NCBI RefSeq assembly: GCF_000200595.1
Contig: NC_014810.2
Coordinates: 630,311 to 694,310, forward strand
Length of the DNA stretch: 64,000 bases
Source of the DNA: Helicobacter felis ATCC 49179
GTDB taxonomy: Bacteria > Campylobacterota > Campylobacteria > Campylobacterales > Helicobacteraceae
Direction of reading: 5' to 3'
The notes beneath the pieces were generated by a model that made no database searches, was not told the DNA's origin, and saw only the letters and a program-made list of their open reading frames with translations. The translations under genes were made by a program, and so were the position numbers. This document shows, piece by piece, positions 27,037-36,644 of the stretch (its first letter is position 1; each line of letters opens with the position of its first letter).

Positions 27037-28386
27037 ATGCAAGCGCCCAAAACTAAAAATCTCCAACGCATTTTGATTGCCAATCGTGGGGAAATCGCCC
27101 TGCGCGCCATTCAAACCATTGCCGAAATGGGCAAACAATCTATCGCCATCTATTCGAGCGCAGATAAAGACGCGCACTATCTCAATACGGCGAGTGCTAA
27201 AGTGTGCATTGGTGGACCTAAATCCACTGAGAGTTACCTCAATGTGCCAGCGATTATTAGCGCAGCAGAACTTTTTGAAGCGGATGCGATTTTTCCGGGC
27301 TATGGTTTTTTAAGCGAAAATCAAAATTTTGTAGAAATTTGTTCTCATCATGGGATCGAATTTATCGGACCTGATGCTAAAGTGATGGCCTTAATGGGAG
27401 ACAAATCTAAGGCTAAAGCAGTGATGAGGGAGGCGGGTGTGCCTGTGATTGAGGGGAGTGAGGGGGTTTTACGGGGTTATGAAGAAGCCCTTAAGGTCGC
27501 AGAACGAATCGGTTTTCCCATCATTATTAAGGCAGCTAATGGAGGTGGGGGGCGAGGGATGCGTGTGGTTGAAGACCCTAGCCTATTAAAAAATCTCTAT
27601 TTGGCTGCTGAAACCGAAGCGCTGAGTGCTTTTGGAGATGGAAGCGTCTATATTGAAAAATTCATCAAAGACCCCAAGCATATTGAGGTGCAAATTTTAG
27701 CCGACAAACATGGCAATGTTTTACACATTGGCGAGAGAGATTGTTCTACCCAAAGACGGCAACAAAAACTCATCGAGGAAACGCCTGCGATGGTTTTAGA
27801 CCCTTGCGTGCGCGCCAGACTTTTAGAAACCGCCACGAAAGCGGCCAAACACATTGGCTATGTGGGGGCGGGAACTTTTGAGTTCTTGCTAGATGGAAAT
27901 GGTCAAGATTTTTATTTTATGGAAATGAACACCCGCCTGCAAGTTGAGCACACGGTCAGCGAGATGGTGAGCGGACTGAATTTCATCGAGTGGATGATCC
28001 GCATTGCAGAGGGGGAAAAACTCCCTCTACAACAAGACATCTGTTTACAGGGGCATTCCATAGAATGCCGTATCACGGCTGAAGACCCACAAAGCTTTTA
28101 TCCCTCTGCAGGCACGATTAAGACTTGGATTGCTCCGGGTGGGATTGGTGTGCGTTTGGATACCCATGTTTACGCCGGCTATAGCGTGCCCACTTTCTAC
28201 GATTCGATGATTGGCAAACTCATCGTGCACGCCCCTAATCGCGATCAAGCCATTTTAAAGATGAAACGCGCACTTAAAGAATTTAAGGTCGAGGGCATTA
28301 AAACCACTATCCCTTTTCACCTTAACATGCTTGATAACCCCGATTTCCGCCAAAACAAAATCCACACCAAATACCTAGAGGTCTAA
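27037..28386 (+). CDS. accC: Biotin carboxylase subunit of acetyl-CoA carboxylase
   Basis: ATP-dependent carboxylation of biotin on AccB. 449 residues. The N-terminal ILIANRGEIALRAI, the ATP-grasp glycine loop KAANGGGGRGMRVV near residue 170, and HIGERDCSTQRRQQKLIEE and EMNTRLQVEHTVSEM near 290 are all canonical. It forms a two-gene operon with accB, and a probable terminator follows 21 bases after the stop. Confidence 0.98.
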   Translation: MQAPKTKNLQRILIANRGEIALRAIQTIAEMGKQSIAIYSSADKDAHYLNTASAKVCIGGPKSTESYLNVPAIISAAELFEADAIFPGYGFLSENQNFVEICSHHGIEFIGPDAKVMALMGDKSKAKAVMREAGVPVIEGSEGVLRGYEEALKVAERIGFPIIIKAANGGGGRGMRVVEDPSLLKNLYLAAETEALSAFGDGSVYIEKFIKDPKHIEVQILADKHGNVLHIGERDCSTQRRQQKLIEETPAMVLDPCVRARLLETATKAAKHIGYVGAGTFEFLLDGNGQDFYFMEMNTRLQVEHTVSEMVSGLNFIEWMIRIAEGEKLPLQQDICLQGHSIECRITAEDPQSFYPSAGTIKTWIAPGGIGVRLDTHVYAGYSVPTFYDSMIGKLIVHAPNRDQAILKMKRALKEFKVEGIKTTIPFHLNMLDNPDFRQNKIHTKYLEV

Positions 28387-28387
28387 A

Positions 28388-30034
28388 CTAATAGCTATTT
28401 TGTGCTGAAAAAAGCTCACCTAGCTTTTTTAGCAGGGTGGGCGCATCCTCTCTCTGCATTAAAGCCTCGATCAACACTAATTTGTCCGCATGCTGATATG
28501 CGCTTTTCAAGGCCTGAGAAAAATCTTCTATATTAGAAACCTTAAAGGCGAGTGCATGGCGTTGCAAGTTGGCATCAAAGACATCAAGTAACTTCGTATA
28601 ATGCCACATGTTGATGTCATTGTATTTGCGATTAGGCCCATGAATACAGCGCTCCACCGTGTAGCCATCGTTATTGATCACAATGATAATCGGAGCAATA
28701 TTTTCTTTAAGCATGGTTGAGAGTTCTTGTGCGCTGAGTTGCAAGGAGCCATCGCCCACTAGCAGAATATTTTTGCGCTTTCTATCTGCTAAACAAGTCC
28801 CTAGCAACGCGCCAAAAGTATAACCAATTGAGCCCCAAAGTGGCTGCCCTATAAAACGCACCCCATCAGGCAATTTAATATCTATCGCTCCAAAAAATGA
28901 AGTGCCCTGTTCAGCAATCAAAACATCCTCAGGGCGCAAATGTTGTTCGATCGCTTGGAAAAATACCTCTTGAGTGAGCTTGCCCTCTAATTTTGGCTTA
29001 GGTTTATGGGGTTGTTTGGGAGGTAATGTGGCGTTAAATTTGAGAGCAGAGATTCTTTTTAAGACATCTTGCATCAAAATATCGCTGTAAATTTTGTCGC
29101 CTATTTTGCTATAAAAGGGGTGGATTTCAATAGTGGGGGTGGGTTCAGGGCAGATGTAATTAAACCCAGCCGTGAGCGAGTCGGTGAGTTTAACCCCAAT
29201 TAAAAGCGCATAATCCGAGCTTTTAATCGCCTTAGTAACTTTTTCATCGCTCAAAATGCCATTATAAACCCCAAGAAAATTAGGATGATTTTCCGGAAAA
29301 ACCCCCTTACCCATTGCTAGCGAAGCAATAGGCAGATTAGTTTTTTCAATAAAATCGTGCAGAGCTTGGTTGAGGCAGTGGCGATTGACCTCATAATCGG
29401 CCAACACAATCACAGACTGGGCTTGTTTTACTTCTTGTTTCAAGGCTTCAATAAAGGTATTGAGGATTTTCTTATCGCTCTTGGGTTTGTAGCGTAGGGG
29501 GGAGGACATCGCAATTTGAATATTGGGCACATCCACAGGAATCCCAATATAAACGGGTTTTTTTTGCAGATAGCACTCCGCTAACACCCTATCGATTTCA
29601 TTTTTGGCATTTTGTTTATTTAAAATAGTTTGGGCGGTCGTAACTTCCTTATACATGTTAAAAAACTTCATAAACTCGCCATCACCTAGTGTGTGGTGCA
29701 CAAGACACTTATTATTAGAAACATTCCTAGAGGGCATCCCCACAATTTTGACCACGGGCACACTCTCTGCATACGCCCCTGCGATACCATTGATGGCGCT
29801 CAATTCTCCCACCCCAAAAGTGGTTACCAAAGCCGCCATAGACTTAATGCGCCCATAACCATCGGCAGCATAAGAAGCGTTGAGCTCATTGCAATTCCCC
29901 ACCCATTCCAAATATGGATCGTCTTCTATGAGGTCCAAAAACCCCAAATTATAATCCCCCGGCACACCAAAAATATATTTAATTCCATAGTCTTTGAGTC
30001 TGTCTAACAAATACTGCCCGATTGTCGTTTTCAT
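28388..30034 (-). CDS. Thiamine-diphosphate 2-oxoacid decarboxylase (indolepyruvate/pyruvate decarboxylase type)
   Basis: Non-oxidative decarboxylation of pyruvate, indolepyruvate or a related 2-oxoacid to an aldehyde. 548 residues with the family marks: the catalytic Glu in GNCNELNASYAADGYGR near residue 50, the active-site His pair in HHTLGDGEF near 113, and the ThDP/Mg site GDGSLQLSAQE...INNDGYTVE around 430-465. The substrate cannot be fixed from sequence. The start is ATG 30034 with AGGAG 8 bases upstream; the further 18 codons to 30088 are leader. It is monocistronic, with no alcohol or aldehyde dehydrogenase beside it. Confidence 0.92.
   Translation of the reverse strand: MKTTIGQYLLDRLKDYGIKYIFGVPGDYNLGFLDLIEDDPYLEWVGNCNELNASYAADGYGRIKSMAALVTTFGVGELSAINGIAGAYAESVPVVKIVGMPSRNVSNNKCLVHHTLGDGEFMKFFNMYKEVTTAQTILNKQNAKNEIDRVLAECYLQKKPVYIGIPVDVPNIQIAMSSPLRYKPKSDKKILNTFIEALKQEVKQAQSVIVLADYEVNRHCLNQALHDFIEKTNLPIASLAMGKGVFPENHPNFLGVYNGILSDEKVTKAIKSSDYALLIGVKLTDSLTAGFNYICPEPTPTIEIHPFYSKIGDKIYSDILMQDVLKRISALKFNATLPPKQPHKPKPKLEGKLTQEVFFQAIEQHLRPEDVLIAEQGTSFFGAIDIKLPDGVRFIGQPLWGSIGYTFGALLGTCLADRKRKNILLVGDGSLQLSAQELSTMLKENIAPIIIVINNDGYTVERCIHGPNRKYNDINMWHYTKLLDVFDANLQRHALAFKVSNIEDFSQALKSAYQHADKLVLIEALMQREDAPTLLKKLGELFSAQNSY
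28408..28430 (+). terminator. Terminator after accC, inside convergent decarboxylase gene
   Basis: AAAAAAGCT and AGCTTTTTT form a 9-bp stem around CACCT, ending in T6 on the plus strand. It is coding sequence for the decarboxylase C-terminus and, by symmetry, is flanked by A6 and T6. It lies 21 bases after the accC stop. Confidence 0.55.
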
Positions 30035-30086
30035 GTTGAAGTCTCCTAGAAAATTTAAAAACATCAAAAAACCAATAACAGCGTGC

Positions 30087-30092
30087 ATTATA
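30087..30092 (-). promoter_or_regulatory. Probable -10 box for decarboxylase gene
   Basis: TATAAT on the minus strand, 52 bases before ATG 30034. A TTGTTT lies 19 bases upstream of it as a weak -35. Confidence 0.5.
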
Positions 30093-30164
30093 ACTTTTTA
30101 TCGTTATCAACAAACAATAAAGCGCATTGGCTTAAAAAGAAGATAACCCATAACTAAGAGTGGT

Positions 30165-30170
30165 TATAAT
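30165..30170 (+). promoter_or_regulatory. Probable -10 box for small unknown gene
   Basis: TATAAT 26 bases before ATG 30197, followed by AGAGGA at 30183 as the ribosome site. This supports the next ORF as a real gene. Confidence 0.5.
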
Positions 30171-30196
30171 GCTCCCTAAAATAGAGGATTACCTTT

Positions 30197-30589
30197 ATGA
30201 AAGATTACCTGCAAGCTAAACACCAACTTTTAAATGCCACAGACTTAGAAAGCGCGAAAGTAAGTTTGAGGGGTTTGATCCAAAAGCACAGAATGACATT
30301 AGAAAAAGAGAAACACGAATTAGCCCAAAGCTTGTATGAGGGAATCTGCCATCAACCCCATCCAACACACCAAGCTCTTTTGTTTTATCTTTTGGCCAGT
30401 CCTATTTTTAAAGCAGATGAAAACACTATTTGGGATCAATGGGATCATCAGTTTAAGTTAGACTTAAGTGCTTTAGCCCAACTCTTGGGGAAAGACACGC
30501 ATGGGATTTGCTTAGATGCAGAACAAGAAATACATAGGTTTTCTAAATGGGTTTGCCTTGAAAATGCCATGCATCAAAATGATGTTTAG
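30197..30589 (+). CDS. Hypothetical cytosolic helical protein
   Basis: 130 residues, highly charged and mostly helical (SLRGLIQKHRMTLEKEKHEL), with no signal peptide or membrane segment and no family I recognise. It has a TATAAT box and an AGAGGA ribosome site upstream, so it is probably expressed. It starts the accessory stretch between the decarboxylase and prfA. The following ORF overlaps its 3' end in another frame. Function unknown. Confidence 0.6.
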   Translation: MKDYLQAKHQLLNATDLESAKVSLRGLIQKHRMTLEKEKHELAQSLYEGICHQPHPTHQALLFYLLASPIFKADENTIWDQWDHQFKLDLSALAQLLGKDTHGICLDAEQEIHRFSKWVCLENAMHQNDV

Positions 30590-30815
30590 TATTAAAACCA
30601 AAAACATAGCAACAGAAACGGAGGCAGAAACAAACAAACCCCTCACCATAGATTCGGGAGACTCATGGTGGTCAAGGTTATTGTGGCCAGTAGCAATTCC
30701 TCTAATGCATGGCATACAACAAGAGTTTCAACGCTTGAAGGAAATGACAGCGCACCGGCAAATATTATTACAAGAGAGCAAGGTATCTTTAAGATATATA
30801 GAATTTGAACTATGA
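30516..30815 (+). CDS. Hypothetical small protein overlapping previous gene
   Basis: Up to 99 residues in the +1 frame relative to the preceding ORF. ATGs at 30564, 30579 and 30582 are alternative starts, none with a strong ribosome site. The unique part has an acidic stretch (TKNIATETEAETNKPLTID), then WWSRLLWPVAIPLMHG, amphipathic or membrane-associated, and a charged tail. It could be a short translationally coupled gene, or the displaced 3' part of a frameshifted longer gene. No family recognised. Confidence 0.35.
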   Translation: MQNKKYIGFLNGFALKMPCIKMMFSIKTKNIATETEAETNKPLTIDSGDSWWSRLLWPVAIPLMHGIQQEFQRLKEMTAHRQILLQESKVSLRYIEFEL

Positions 30816-31043
30816 ACGAGTTCAGAGGAATCCTCTATAGAACTTAAAAAAGCAATTATGATCGTCTAGTTACGCTGTGTTGATGGCATTAGCCCAATAA
30901 TCCCAAAGCACAAGCAAGGTGAAACCTAAAAAAATTCAGCTTTTGATAGGCTTGTCAAAAAACATTACCCACACCGCGTCGTGTCTTTGTGCTACTACTT
31001 ACATTCTCTCTGTCCAATCTTCAATCATCCATCTAATAGTTTT

Positions 31044-33290
31044 CTAACTCTTCATGGCTAATTTAGAGTTGTATTTGCCTAAAGCAGCGATAAGTTTATC
31101 CCCGTAGGTGTGCGCCCTCTCTTTATTGCTAGCAGAGACTAGATTAATAATTTCTTGTGTGTTTAACTCATTTTTAGGCGTGCGCAACAAGAGTTCATCG
31201 CTTTTAAGCTACAACACCATAGTGTTCTAAGATGGCTTGCTCATAGACTTGTCTACTTTGGGGGGTGAAGTTTTGCATCCCCCCTTAGCCCTATGATTGC
31301 CCGCGATAACTAAATCATCAAACCCGCCTCTATTTAACACCATTTCAGGCTTGAAGTTTTGGGCGATCTGCTCGACAACTTTAGAGTTAGTTTGTGTGCG
31401 TTGTTGTGTGCCCACACCCGTGTTAAAACTAGGTTTGACATCTTGGGCTTTCACAATGACAAAATCTAACGGATAAATGCGCTCATCATCTAGGCTGACA
31501 CTGCTAGAGCGTCCTTGTAATCTTTGCATAGGAATAGGCGTGCCGAGTTTTAAATCTTTTTGATTCTCCTTAGTGCCCGCTTGGTTTTCTTTTTGGGCTA
31601 GCGCAACCTCTCTTTCTAGCTCCTGCTCTTCTATTTGGGCCTTGTATTTGGCCTCTTTAGCCTCTAGGGCTTGTTTGCTAGCCTCTTCTTTGGCCTTTTT
31701 GCGCTCTAAAGCCCGCTGTAAGGGCGTTAAACTTTTAAGGGGGGGTGTGGTAAGTTCTTTATTGGAGTTTAAAGGGAGATTGTCCGCCTCTTTAGTTAAA
31801 TCCTTAGCGCGTGCTGTCTTAGGGGTTTTCTCTCCAATAGGTTTTTTCTTGTCAAAAGCTGTAACAACCCAATAGTTATCGCCTTGCTTATTGTAACCCT
31901 TATTAACTCCCACAACAAAGCCGTTATATTCGATATTGTAAGCCTCTGCCCTGCCTTGTCTTTTGGCAATTTCGCCCCTTTGCACTATCTGCTCAATCCC
32001 ATTCCCCAATTTCTCTAAAGCATTAGCCCCCTCAAAGTCTTTAAAGTCGTCTAGATGATTCTCTAAAATCTTACTTAAACCATGCCCTTTAATTTTGCCC
32101 ATTTCATCGTGCACTTCTCCCCAAACCAAATCAATATGCCTTAAATCCTCCCTATAAAACGTCTCGGCGACTTGCCTTCTTTGCTCTTTTAAAAGCTTTG
32201 CTACCGCTTGCGCCTCCTTCCCCTCAAACCCTTTAAAATTTTCCCCAAAAGCGGGGTTAGGCTACATGTAAGGGGGGTATGGTATCCCTAAATCCTATTG
32301 CGCTATAATTATCCACGAGTTGGTTAGAAAATGTTTTAACCTTAAAAGTCTCAGCGAGAATATTTGGGACTTTCTCGCTAATGTGTAACACTTCTCCTAA
32401 ATCGCCCACAATATTCTTTAACCTGTTTAAAGTTTTAATGAATTAGTGCGGATACTCCAAGCTCCATCCTTTGAGCGTGCTACATTGGTAAAATAATATG
32501 TTTTCCAATATCTTTAACAAAAATTAGGGCGTTCTCTTTTCTCTTAAAATCATATCGCTTTGCTCTAAAGCGGGTTTGATATGGGGCAACAGACTATCTC
32601 TTTGCCTTTTTGCCAATTTAGCCAAACTCCCGCGGGTTAATTGGATTTGCTCCCCCTTGAGCACGGGCTCTAAAGCTTGTTGCACTGCAGGGCTAAAGCT
32701 GGGCATAAAGGGCTCATCAAGGCTTTTAAGATTAAAGGCTTTTAGCCACTCCTCCTCTAGAGGATTACCCCTTTCTCCTTTAGGTGGGGTTTCTCTAGGA
32801 TGCACATCAAAGACTTTAATGTCTTGTTTGTTTTGGGTGGTGTGCACGCTGGCATGGGGAGACTCATAAACATAAGACACCACCCCCTCTTGCTTGAGCG
32901 TGCCCTTAATTTTAATCTGTGTGTTTTGCGCCTTGAATTATCTAAACGCTTTAAATCTAATCTGCAGTTTGAATTTGATCCAACTTCCCGCGTTTAAAAG
33001 ACCCCTCTTTGGCGCACAAACTCTCCAAATTCTTAAAAAAGGCGTTGCGATCAAAGACTTTTAAATTTTCCCCCTCATACGCGCTTCTTTCAAACATGCG
33101 ATTGAGCAAGTGTATTTCTAAGACTTGGCAATCTTGTGTGCCTAACTTTTGGGCCAACTAGAAATGCCTGTACCGATATCTCTTTTGATAAAACCCTTGA
33201 TGTGGTTAGCTAGATAATCTTTTAATCCGGGGTCTTTGATGTCCTTGTAGTAGGAGTTGAGCAGTTTGCGCGCGGGCTAGAATTAGCCAT
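31044..33290 (-). pseudogene. Decayed phage-type polyvalent nuclease gene (DUF3519/barnase-EndoU-ColicinE5-like plus ParB/DdrB-like)
   Basis: Reading the minus strand across frames rebuilds one long protein. Order: LLNSYYKDIKDPGLKDYLAN (about 33.25 kb), ERSAYEGENLKVFDRNAFF, a domain with LTRGSLAKLAKRQRDSLLPH (32.6 kb), then NALIFVKDIGKHI, then TNVARSKDGAWSIRTNSLK and NYSAIGFRDTIPPLHV. Next come NPAFGENFKGFEGKE and FYREDLRHIDLVWGE, the PBECR/DUF3519 nuclease, a coiled charged linker, and YPLDFVIVKAQDVKPSFNTG with VIAGNHRAKG, a ParB/DdrB-like domain of phage polyvalent proteins. Last are MQNFTPQSRQVYEQAILEHY and ELNTQEIINLVSASNKE. At least five frameshifts or stops interrupt it. One is a one-base insertion at 32259 (HVA to NPAFG), another a C6 run at 31279-31284. 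About 230 bases beside it (30816-31043) hold no gene I can see. Not functional as one protein; the longest intact piece is 31227-32129. Confidence 0.8.
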
Positions 33291-33335
33291 CTCAATGAGA
33301 AATGTGCTAAGATTTCAGCTTTTACAAGAAAAGAA

Positions 33336-34385
33336 TTACCCCTGTGCTTGGGCGTGTGCGATCAAGGGCTCGATGACTGGATCTAAATTGCCCGAGAGCA
33401 TGATCTCCTCTAGGCTATAAAGGGTTAAGTTAATGCGGTGATCGCTCAAGCGGTTTTGTGGGTAGTTATAAGTGCGGATGCGTTCACTACGATCCCCACT
33501 GCCCACCTGCATTTTACGGCTTTCAGAATTGGCCTGTTGTTGCTCTTCGATCTGCTTTTCATACAAGCGGGCTTTGAGGATTTTTAAAGCCTTGTCGCGA
33601 TTTTTATGTTGAGATTTTTCATCCTGCATGGACACGCTAATGCCTGTGGGAATATGAGTGATGCGCACCGCCGAGTCTGTGGTGTTCACACATTGCCCCC
33701 CATGCCCGCCTGCTCTAAACACCTCTATGCGTAAATCATTGGGGTTGATATTCACTTCCACATCATCCACCTCAGGCATAATCGCTACAGTTACAGCAGA
33801 AGTGTGGATACGCCCCTGTGACTCGGTTTCAGGCACGCGTTGCACGCGGTGTGTGCCCGCCTCAAATTTTAGGCGCGAATACACCCCCTGCCCCTTGATT
33901 AAAGCGATCATCTCCTTGTAACCCCCTACGCTATTCTCGCTGGAGCTGACAATCTCTACTTTCCATTTTTTCAAATCTGCATAACGGCAGTAAGCTTTAA
34001 ACAAGTCGCCCACAAAAATACCCGCTTCATCTCCTCCAGTGCCCGCACGCAATTCTAAGTAAATATTCTTGTTGTCGTTAGGGTCTTTGGGGATGAGCAA
34101 AATTTTGATGCGCTCCTCTAGGCTTAACTTTTCTTCCTCTAGGACCTTAAGCTCTTCTTTAGCCAGCTCGCCTAGTTCTTTATCCTCCAATAGAGACTTA
34201 TTTTCTTGGATACCCTCTAGGGTCTGCAAATAGGTCTTAGCCACTTGGGCTAATTCCTCTAAACCAGCTTGCTCTTTGCTAAGCTCTGTGAGTTGCTTAA
34301 TATCGCCTAAAACTTCGGGTTGTGTGAGAGAGTGCGCGATTGCATCGTAGCGTTGAACAATCGCTTGGAGTTTTTCAGATAGCAC
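33336..34385 (-). CDS. prfA: Peptide chain release factor 1
   Basis: Recognises UAA/UAG and releases the peptide. 349 residues with [18 protein letters not shown], the [13 protein letters not shown] region, and the catalytic GGQ loop [16 protein letters not shown] near residue 230. The gene lies directly after rpsT on the minus strand, as in H. pylori. Its 3' side abuts the decayed phage-type gene, so the accessory block was inserted downstream of prfA without damaging it. Confidence 0.97.
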   Translation of the reverse strand: MLSEKLQAIVQRYDAIAHSLTQPEVLGDIKQLTELSKEQAGLEELAQVAKTYLQTLEGIQENKSLLEDKELGELAKEELKVLEEEKLSLEERIKILLIPKDPNDNKNIYLELRAGTGGDEAGIFVGDLFKAYCRYADLKKWKVEIVSSSENSVGGYKEMIALIKGQGVYSRLKFEAGTHRVQRVPETESQGRIHTSAVTVAIMPEVDDVEVNINPNDLRIEVFRAGGHGGQCVNTTDSAVRITHIPTGISVSMQDEKSQHKNRDKALKILKARLYEKQIEEQQQANSESRKMQVGSGDRSERIRTYNYPQNRLSDHRINLTLYSLEEIMLSGNLDPVIEPLIAHAQAQG

Positions 34386-34388
34386 GGC

Positions 34389-34664
34389 TTAAGCGTTGGC
34401 AAGGGCGATCTTTTTCACGCTCGCATTTAAACGAGACACTTTCCTAGACGCGGTGTTTTTCTTTAAAACTCCCTTACTTACGAATTTATGCAATTCCTTA
34501 TTAGCTACTTTCAAAGCATCTTGGGCTTTGGGCACATCATTATGCGCCACAGCTTCGCGCACAGCCTTTACAATATTTTTAAGGCGTGTTTTGTAAAAAC
34601 GATTGCGTTCTGTGCGTTTGAGGGTTTGGCGAATGCGCTTTTCTGCGGACTTATGGTTAGCCAC
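34389..34664 (-). CDS. rpsT: 30S ribosomal protein S20
   Basis: Binds the 5' domain of 16S rRNA. 91 residues, Lys/Arg/Ala-rich helical protein beginning [20 protein letters not shown], the S20 signature. The stop is 3 bases before the prfA start, so the two are co-transcribed. Divergent from glmM. Confidence 0.97.
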   Translation of the reverse strand: MANHKSAEKRIRQTLKRTERNRFYKTRLKNIVKAVREAVAHNDVPKAQDALKVANKELHKFVSKGVLKKNTASRKVSRLNASVKKIALANA

Positions 34665-34742
34665 TACTTAATCCTTTTATCAAAAATAACATGGCAAAAT
34701 TTTAGCTTACACAGCATTAAAGACTGATTAAAATTAGGGTAG

Positions 34743-36080
34743 ATGATGGTTTTTGGCACAGATGGAGTAAGGGGCAGAGCGGGAGTGGAAATCACCCCCA
34801 TGTTTGTGATACAACTAGGCATTGCAGCAGGGCTTTATTTTAAAGAGCAGGGCGCAAGCCGTAAAATTTTAGTGGGTAAGGACACGCGCAAGAGTGGCTA
34901 CATGATTGAAAACGCCTTAGTGAGTGCGCTCACTTCTGTGGGTTATGATGTGATGCAAATAGGTCCTATGCCCACCCCAGCCATCGCCTTTTTAACTGAA
35001 AATATGCGCTGTGATGCGGGAGTGATGATTAGTGCTAGCCATAATCCCTTTGAAGACAATGGAATCAAGTTTTTTGATCGCTTTGGTTACAAGTTGCAAA
35101 AACAGAGCGAAGCAGAGATTGAAAAAATTTTTGCTGATTCCAAGCGGCTAGAGAGTAGCTATCAAAGTGGGGTGGCTATTGGGAGCTCTAAGCGCATCGA
35201 TGATGTGATAGGACGCTATATTGTGCATTTGAAAAACTCTTTCCCTAAGCATTTGAGTTTACAGGGTATGCGCGTGGTGATTGATGTGGCTAATGGAGCG
35301 GGCTATAAAGTCGCTCCCATTGTCTTTAGTGAGTTGGGCGCAGATGTGATTGTGATCAATGATGAACCTAATGGGAGCAATATTAACGCCCAATGTGGAG
35401 CCCTTTACCCTCTAGGTCTCAGCCAAGAGGTGAAGCGTTATAGGGCAGATTTAGGAATCGCCTTAGATGGGGATGCTGACCGGTTGGTCGTGGTGGACGA
35501 ATTGGGGCAAGTGGTGCATGGAGATAAACTCATCGGGGTTTTAGCTATGTATCAAAAACAACGCACCAAATTGGCTAGTAATAAAGTTGTGGCAACCACT
35601 ATGAGCAATTTAGCCCTGCAAGAATATTTGAGTGGTCAGGGGATTTCTTTGGTGCGTTGTGAGGTGGGGGATAAATTTGTGAGCGCGTGCATGCAAGAGC
35701 AAGAGGCTAATTTTGGAGGTGAGCAAAGCGGGCATATCATTTTTGGGGATTATTCTAAAACGGGTGATGGAATTATGAGCGCTTTACAGGTGGCTGCGTG
35801 TGTGATTGAAAGCCGCAAGCGTAGCTCACAGGTGTTAAGCCCCTTTGAATTGTATCCTCAACTCCTAGAAAATGTCCGCATTAAAACTAAGAAGCCTTTA
35901 GAAAAGCTCCCTCACTTTAAAGAAATGCTTAAAAATTTAGAACAAGAAAATATCCGTCATCTGATCCGCTATTCAGGCACAGAGAATATTTTGCGTATCT
36001 TATTGGAAGGGCAGGATCGCTCCCTACTAGAAAAACGCGCTCAGGAATTACAGATTTTTTTTAAAGATCATTTAACTTGA
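34743..36080 (+). CDS. glmM: Phosphoglucosamine mutase
   Basis: Converts glucosamine-6-phosphate to glucosamine-1-phosphate for UDP-GlcNAc. 445 residues: [11 protein letters not shown] at the start, the phosphoserine loop [17 protein letters not shown] near residue 100, the Mg site [11 protein letters not shown] near 245, [10 protein letters not shown] near 325 and [11 protein letters not shown] near the end. ATGs at 34743 and 34746 are both possible. It lies upstream of lspA (TTGA overlap); in H. pylori this gene, once called ureC, is close to the urease genes, but no urease gene follows here. Confidence 0.97.
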   Translation: MMVFGTDGVRGRAGVEITPMFVIQLGIAAGLYFKEQGASRKILVGKDTRKSGYMIENALVSALTSVGYDVMQIGPMPTPAIAFLTENMRCDAGVMISASHNPFEDNGIKFFDRFGYKLQKQSEAEIEKIFADSKRLESSYQSGVAIGSSKRIDDVIGRYIVHLKNSFPKHLSLQGMRVVIDVANGAGYKVAPIVFSELGADVIVINDEPNGSNINAQCGALYPLGLSQEVKRYRADLGIALDGDADRLVVVDELGQVVHGDKLIGVLAMYQKQRTKLASNKVVATTMSNLALQEYLSGQGISLVRCEVGDKFVSACMQEQEANFGGEQSGHIIFGDYSKTGDGIMSALQVAACVIESRKRSSQVLSPFELYPQLLENVRIKTKKPLEKLPHFKEMLKNLEQENIRHLIRYSGTENILRILLEGQDRSLLEKRAQELQIFFKDHLT

Positions 36081-36529
36081 AATCTGTCTTGATTTTTTGG
36101 CTCGCCTTTGTATTGGCTATTTTTGCCGATCAAGCCGTAAAGCAGTTGATCTTACAGGGCTTGCGCTATGAGGGGCCGGTAATTTCTATTGTATTGGCTT
36201 ATAACGATGGTGTAGCCTTCTCCATGTTGCATTTTTTGGGAACATGGCTTAAATATTTGCAAATAGTGTTGTTGGTAGGTGTTGGGGTGTTTTTGTGGCG
36301 GCAAAAGGAGTTTTTTACCCAACATGCCCTATCTTTTGGTTTGGTGCTAGGAGGGGGAAGCTCTAATGTGATCGATCGCTTTGTGCACGGGCATGTGATT
36401 GACTATGTTTACTGGCACTATAAGTTTGATTTTGCGATCTTTAATCTGGCTGATGTGCTCATTGATGTGGGGGTGGGGTTACTTATTTTAAAGAGCTTTA
36501 AGGCAAAAGACAAGCAAGGGCAAGTATAA
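36077..36529 (+). CDS. lspA: Lipoprotein signal peptidase
   Basis: Inner-membrane aspartyl protease that cleaves prolipoproteins. 150 residues with four hydrophobic segments, the Asp dyad in [14 protein letters not shown] and [11 protein letters not shown], and the N-terminal DQAVKQLI. It starts at a TTG overlapping the glmM TGA (TTGA); the alignment starts there and no later ATG is usable. A tRNA-Val promoter lies in its last codons. Confidence 0.94.
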   Translation: MKSVLIFWLAFVLAIFADQAVKQLILQGLRYEGPVISIVLAYNDGVAFSMLHFLGTWLKYLQIVLLVGVGVFLWRQKEFFTQHALSFGLVLGGGSSNVIDRFVHGHVIDYVYWHYKFDFAIFNLADVLIDVGVGLLILKSFKAKDKQGQV

Positions 36530-36530
36530 T
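36525..36530 (+). promoter_or_regulatory. -10 box for tRNA-Val inside the lspA 3' end
   Basis: TATAAT spans the lspA stop codon, 19 bases before the tRNA-Val 5' end. No clear -35; read-through from lspA may also supply the tRNA. Confidence 0.5.
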
Positions 36531-36549
36531 ACGGGTTTTGGCAATTTGT

Positions 36550-36625
36550 GGTCGCGTAGCTCAGTTGGTAGAGCACTACCTTGACATGGTAGTGGTCGCT
36601 GGTTCAAGTCCAGTCGTGGCCACCA
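36550..36625 (+). tRNA. tRNA-Val (anticodon GAC)
   Basis: Acceptor GGTCGCG pairs with CGTGGCC (two G-T pairs). The anticodon stem CTACC/GGTAG holds TTGACAT, anticodon GAC. T arm is CTGGTTCAAGTCCAG. Discriminator A, with CCA at 36623-36625. An accessory R-M pair begins 20 bases downstream. Confidence 0.96.
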
Positions 36626-36644
36626 TTGGACTTTAGGTTTTCTC

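Noticed and set aside
30512-30715. Minus-strand hydrophobic ORF over the small unknown genes
   Set aside because: No ribosome site, overlaps two plus-strand candidates, and its hydrophobic run mirrors charged codons on the other strand.
34743-36529. Urease genes expected after glmM-lspA
   Set aside because: The following sequence is tRNA-Val and a restriction-modification pair; no ureA/ureB coding is present in the window.
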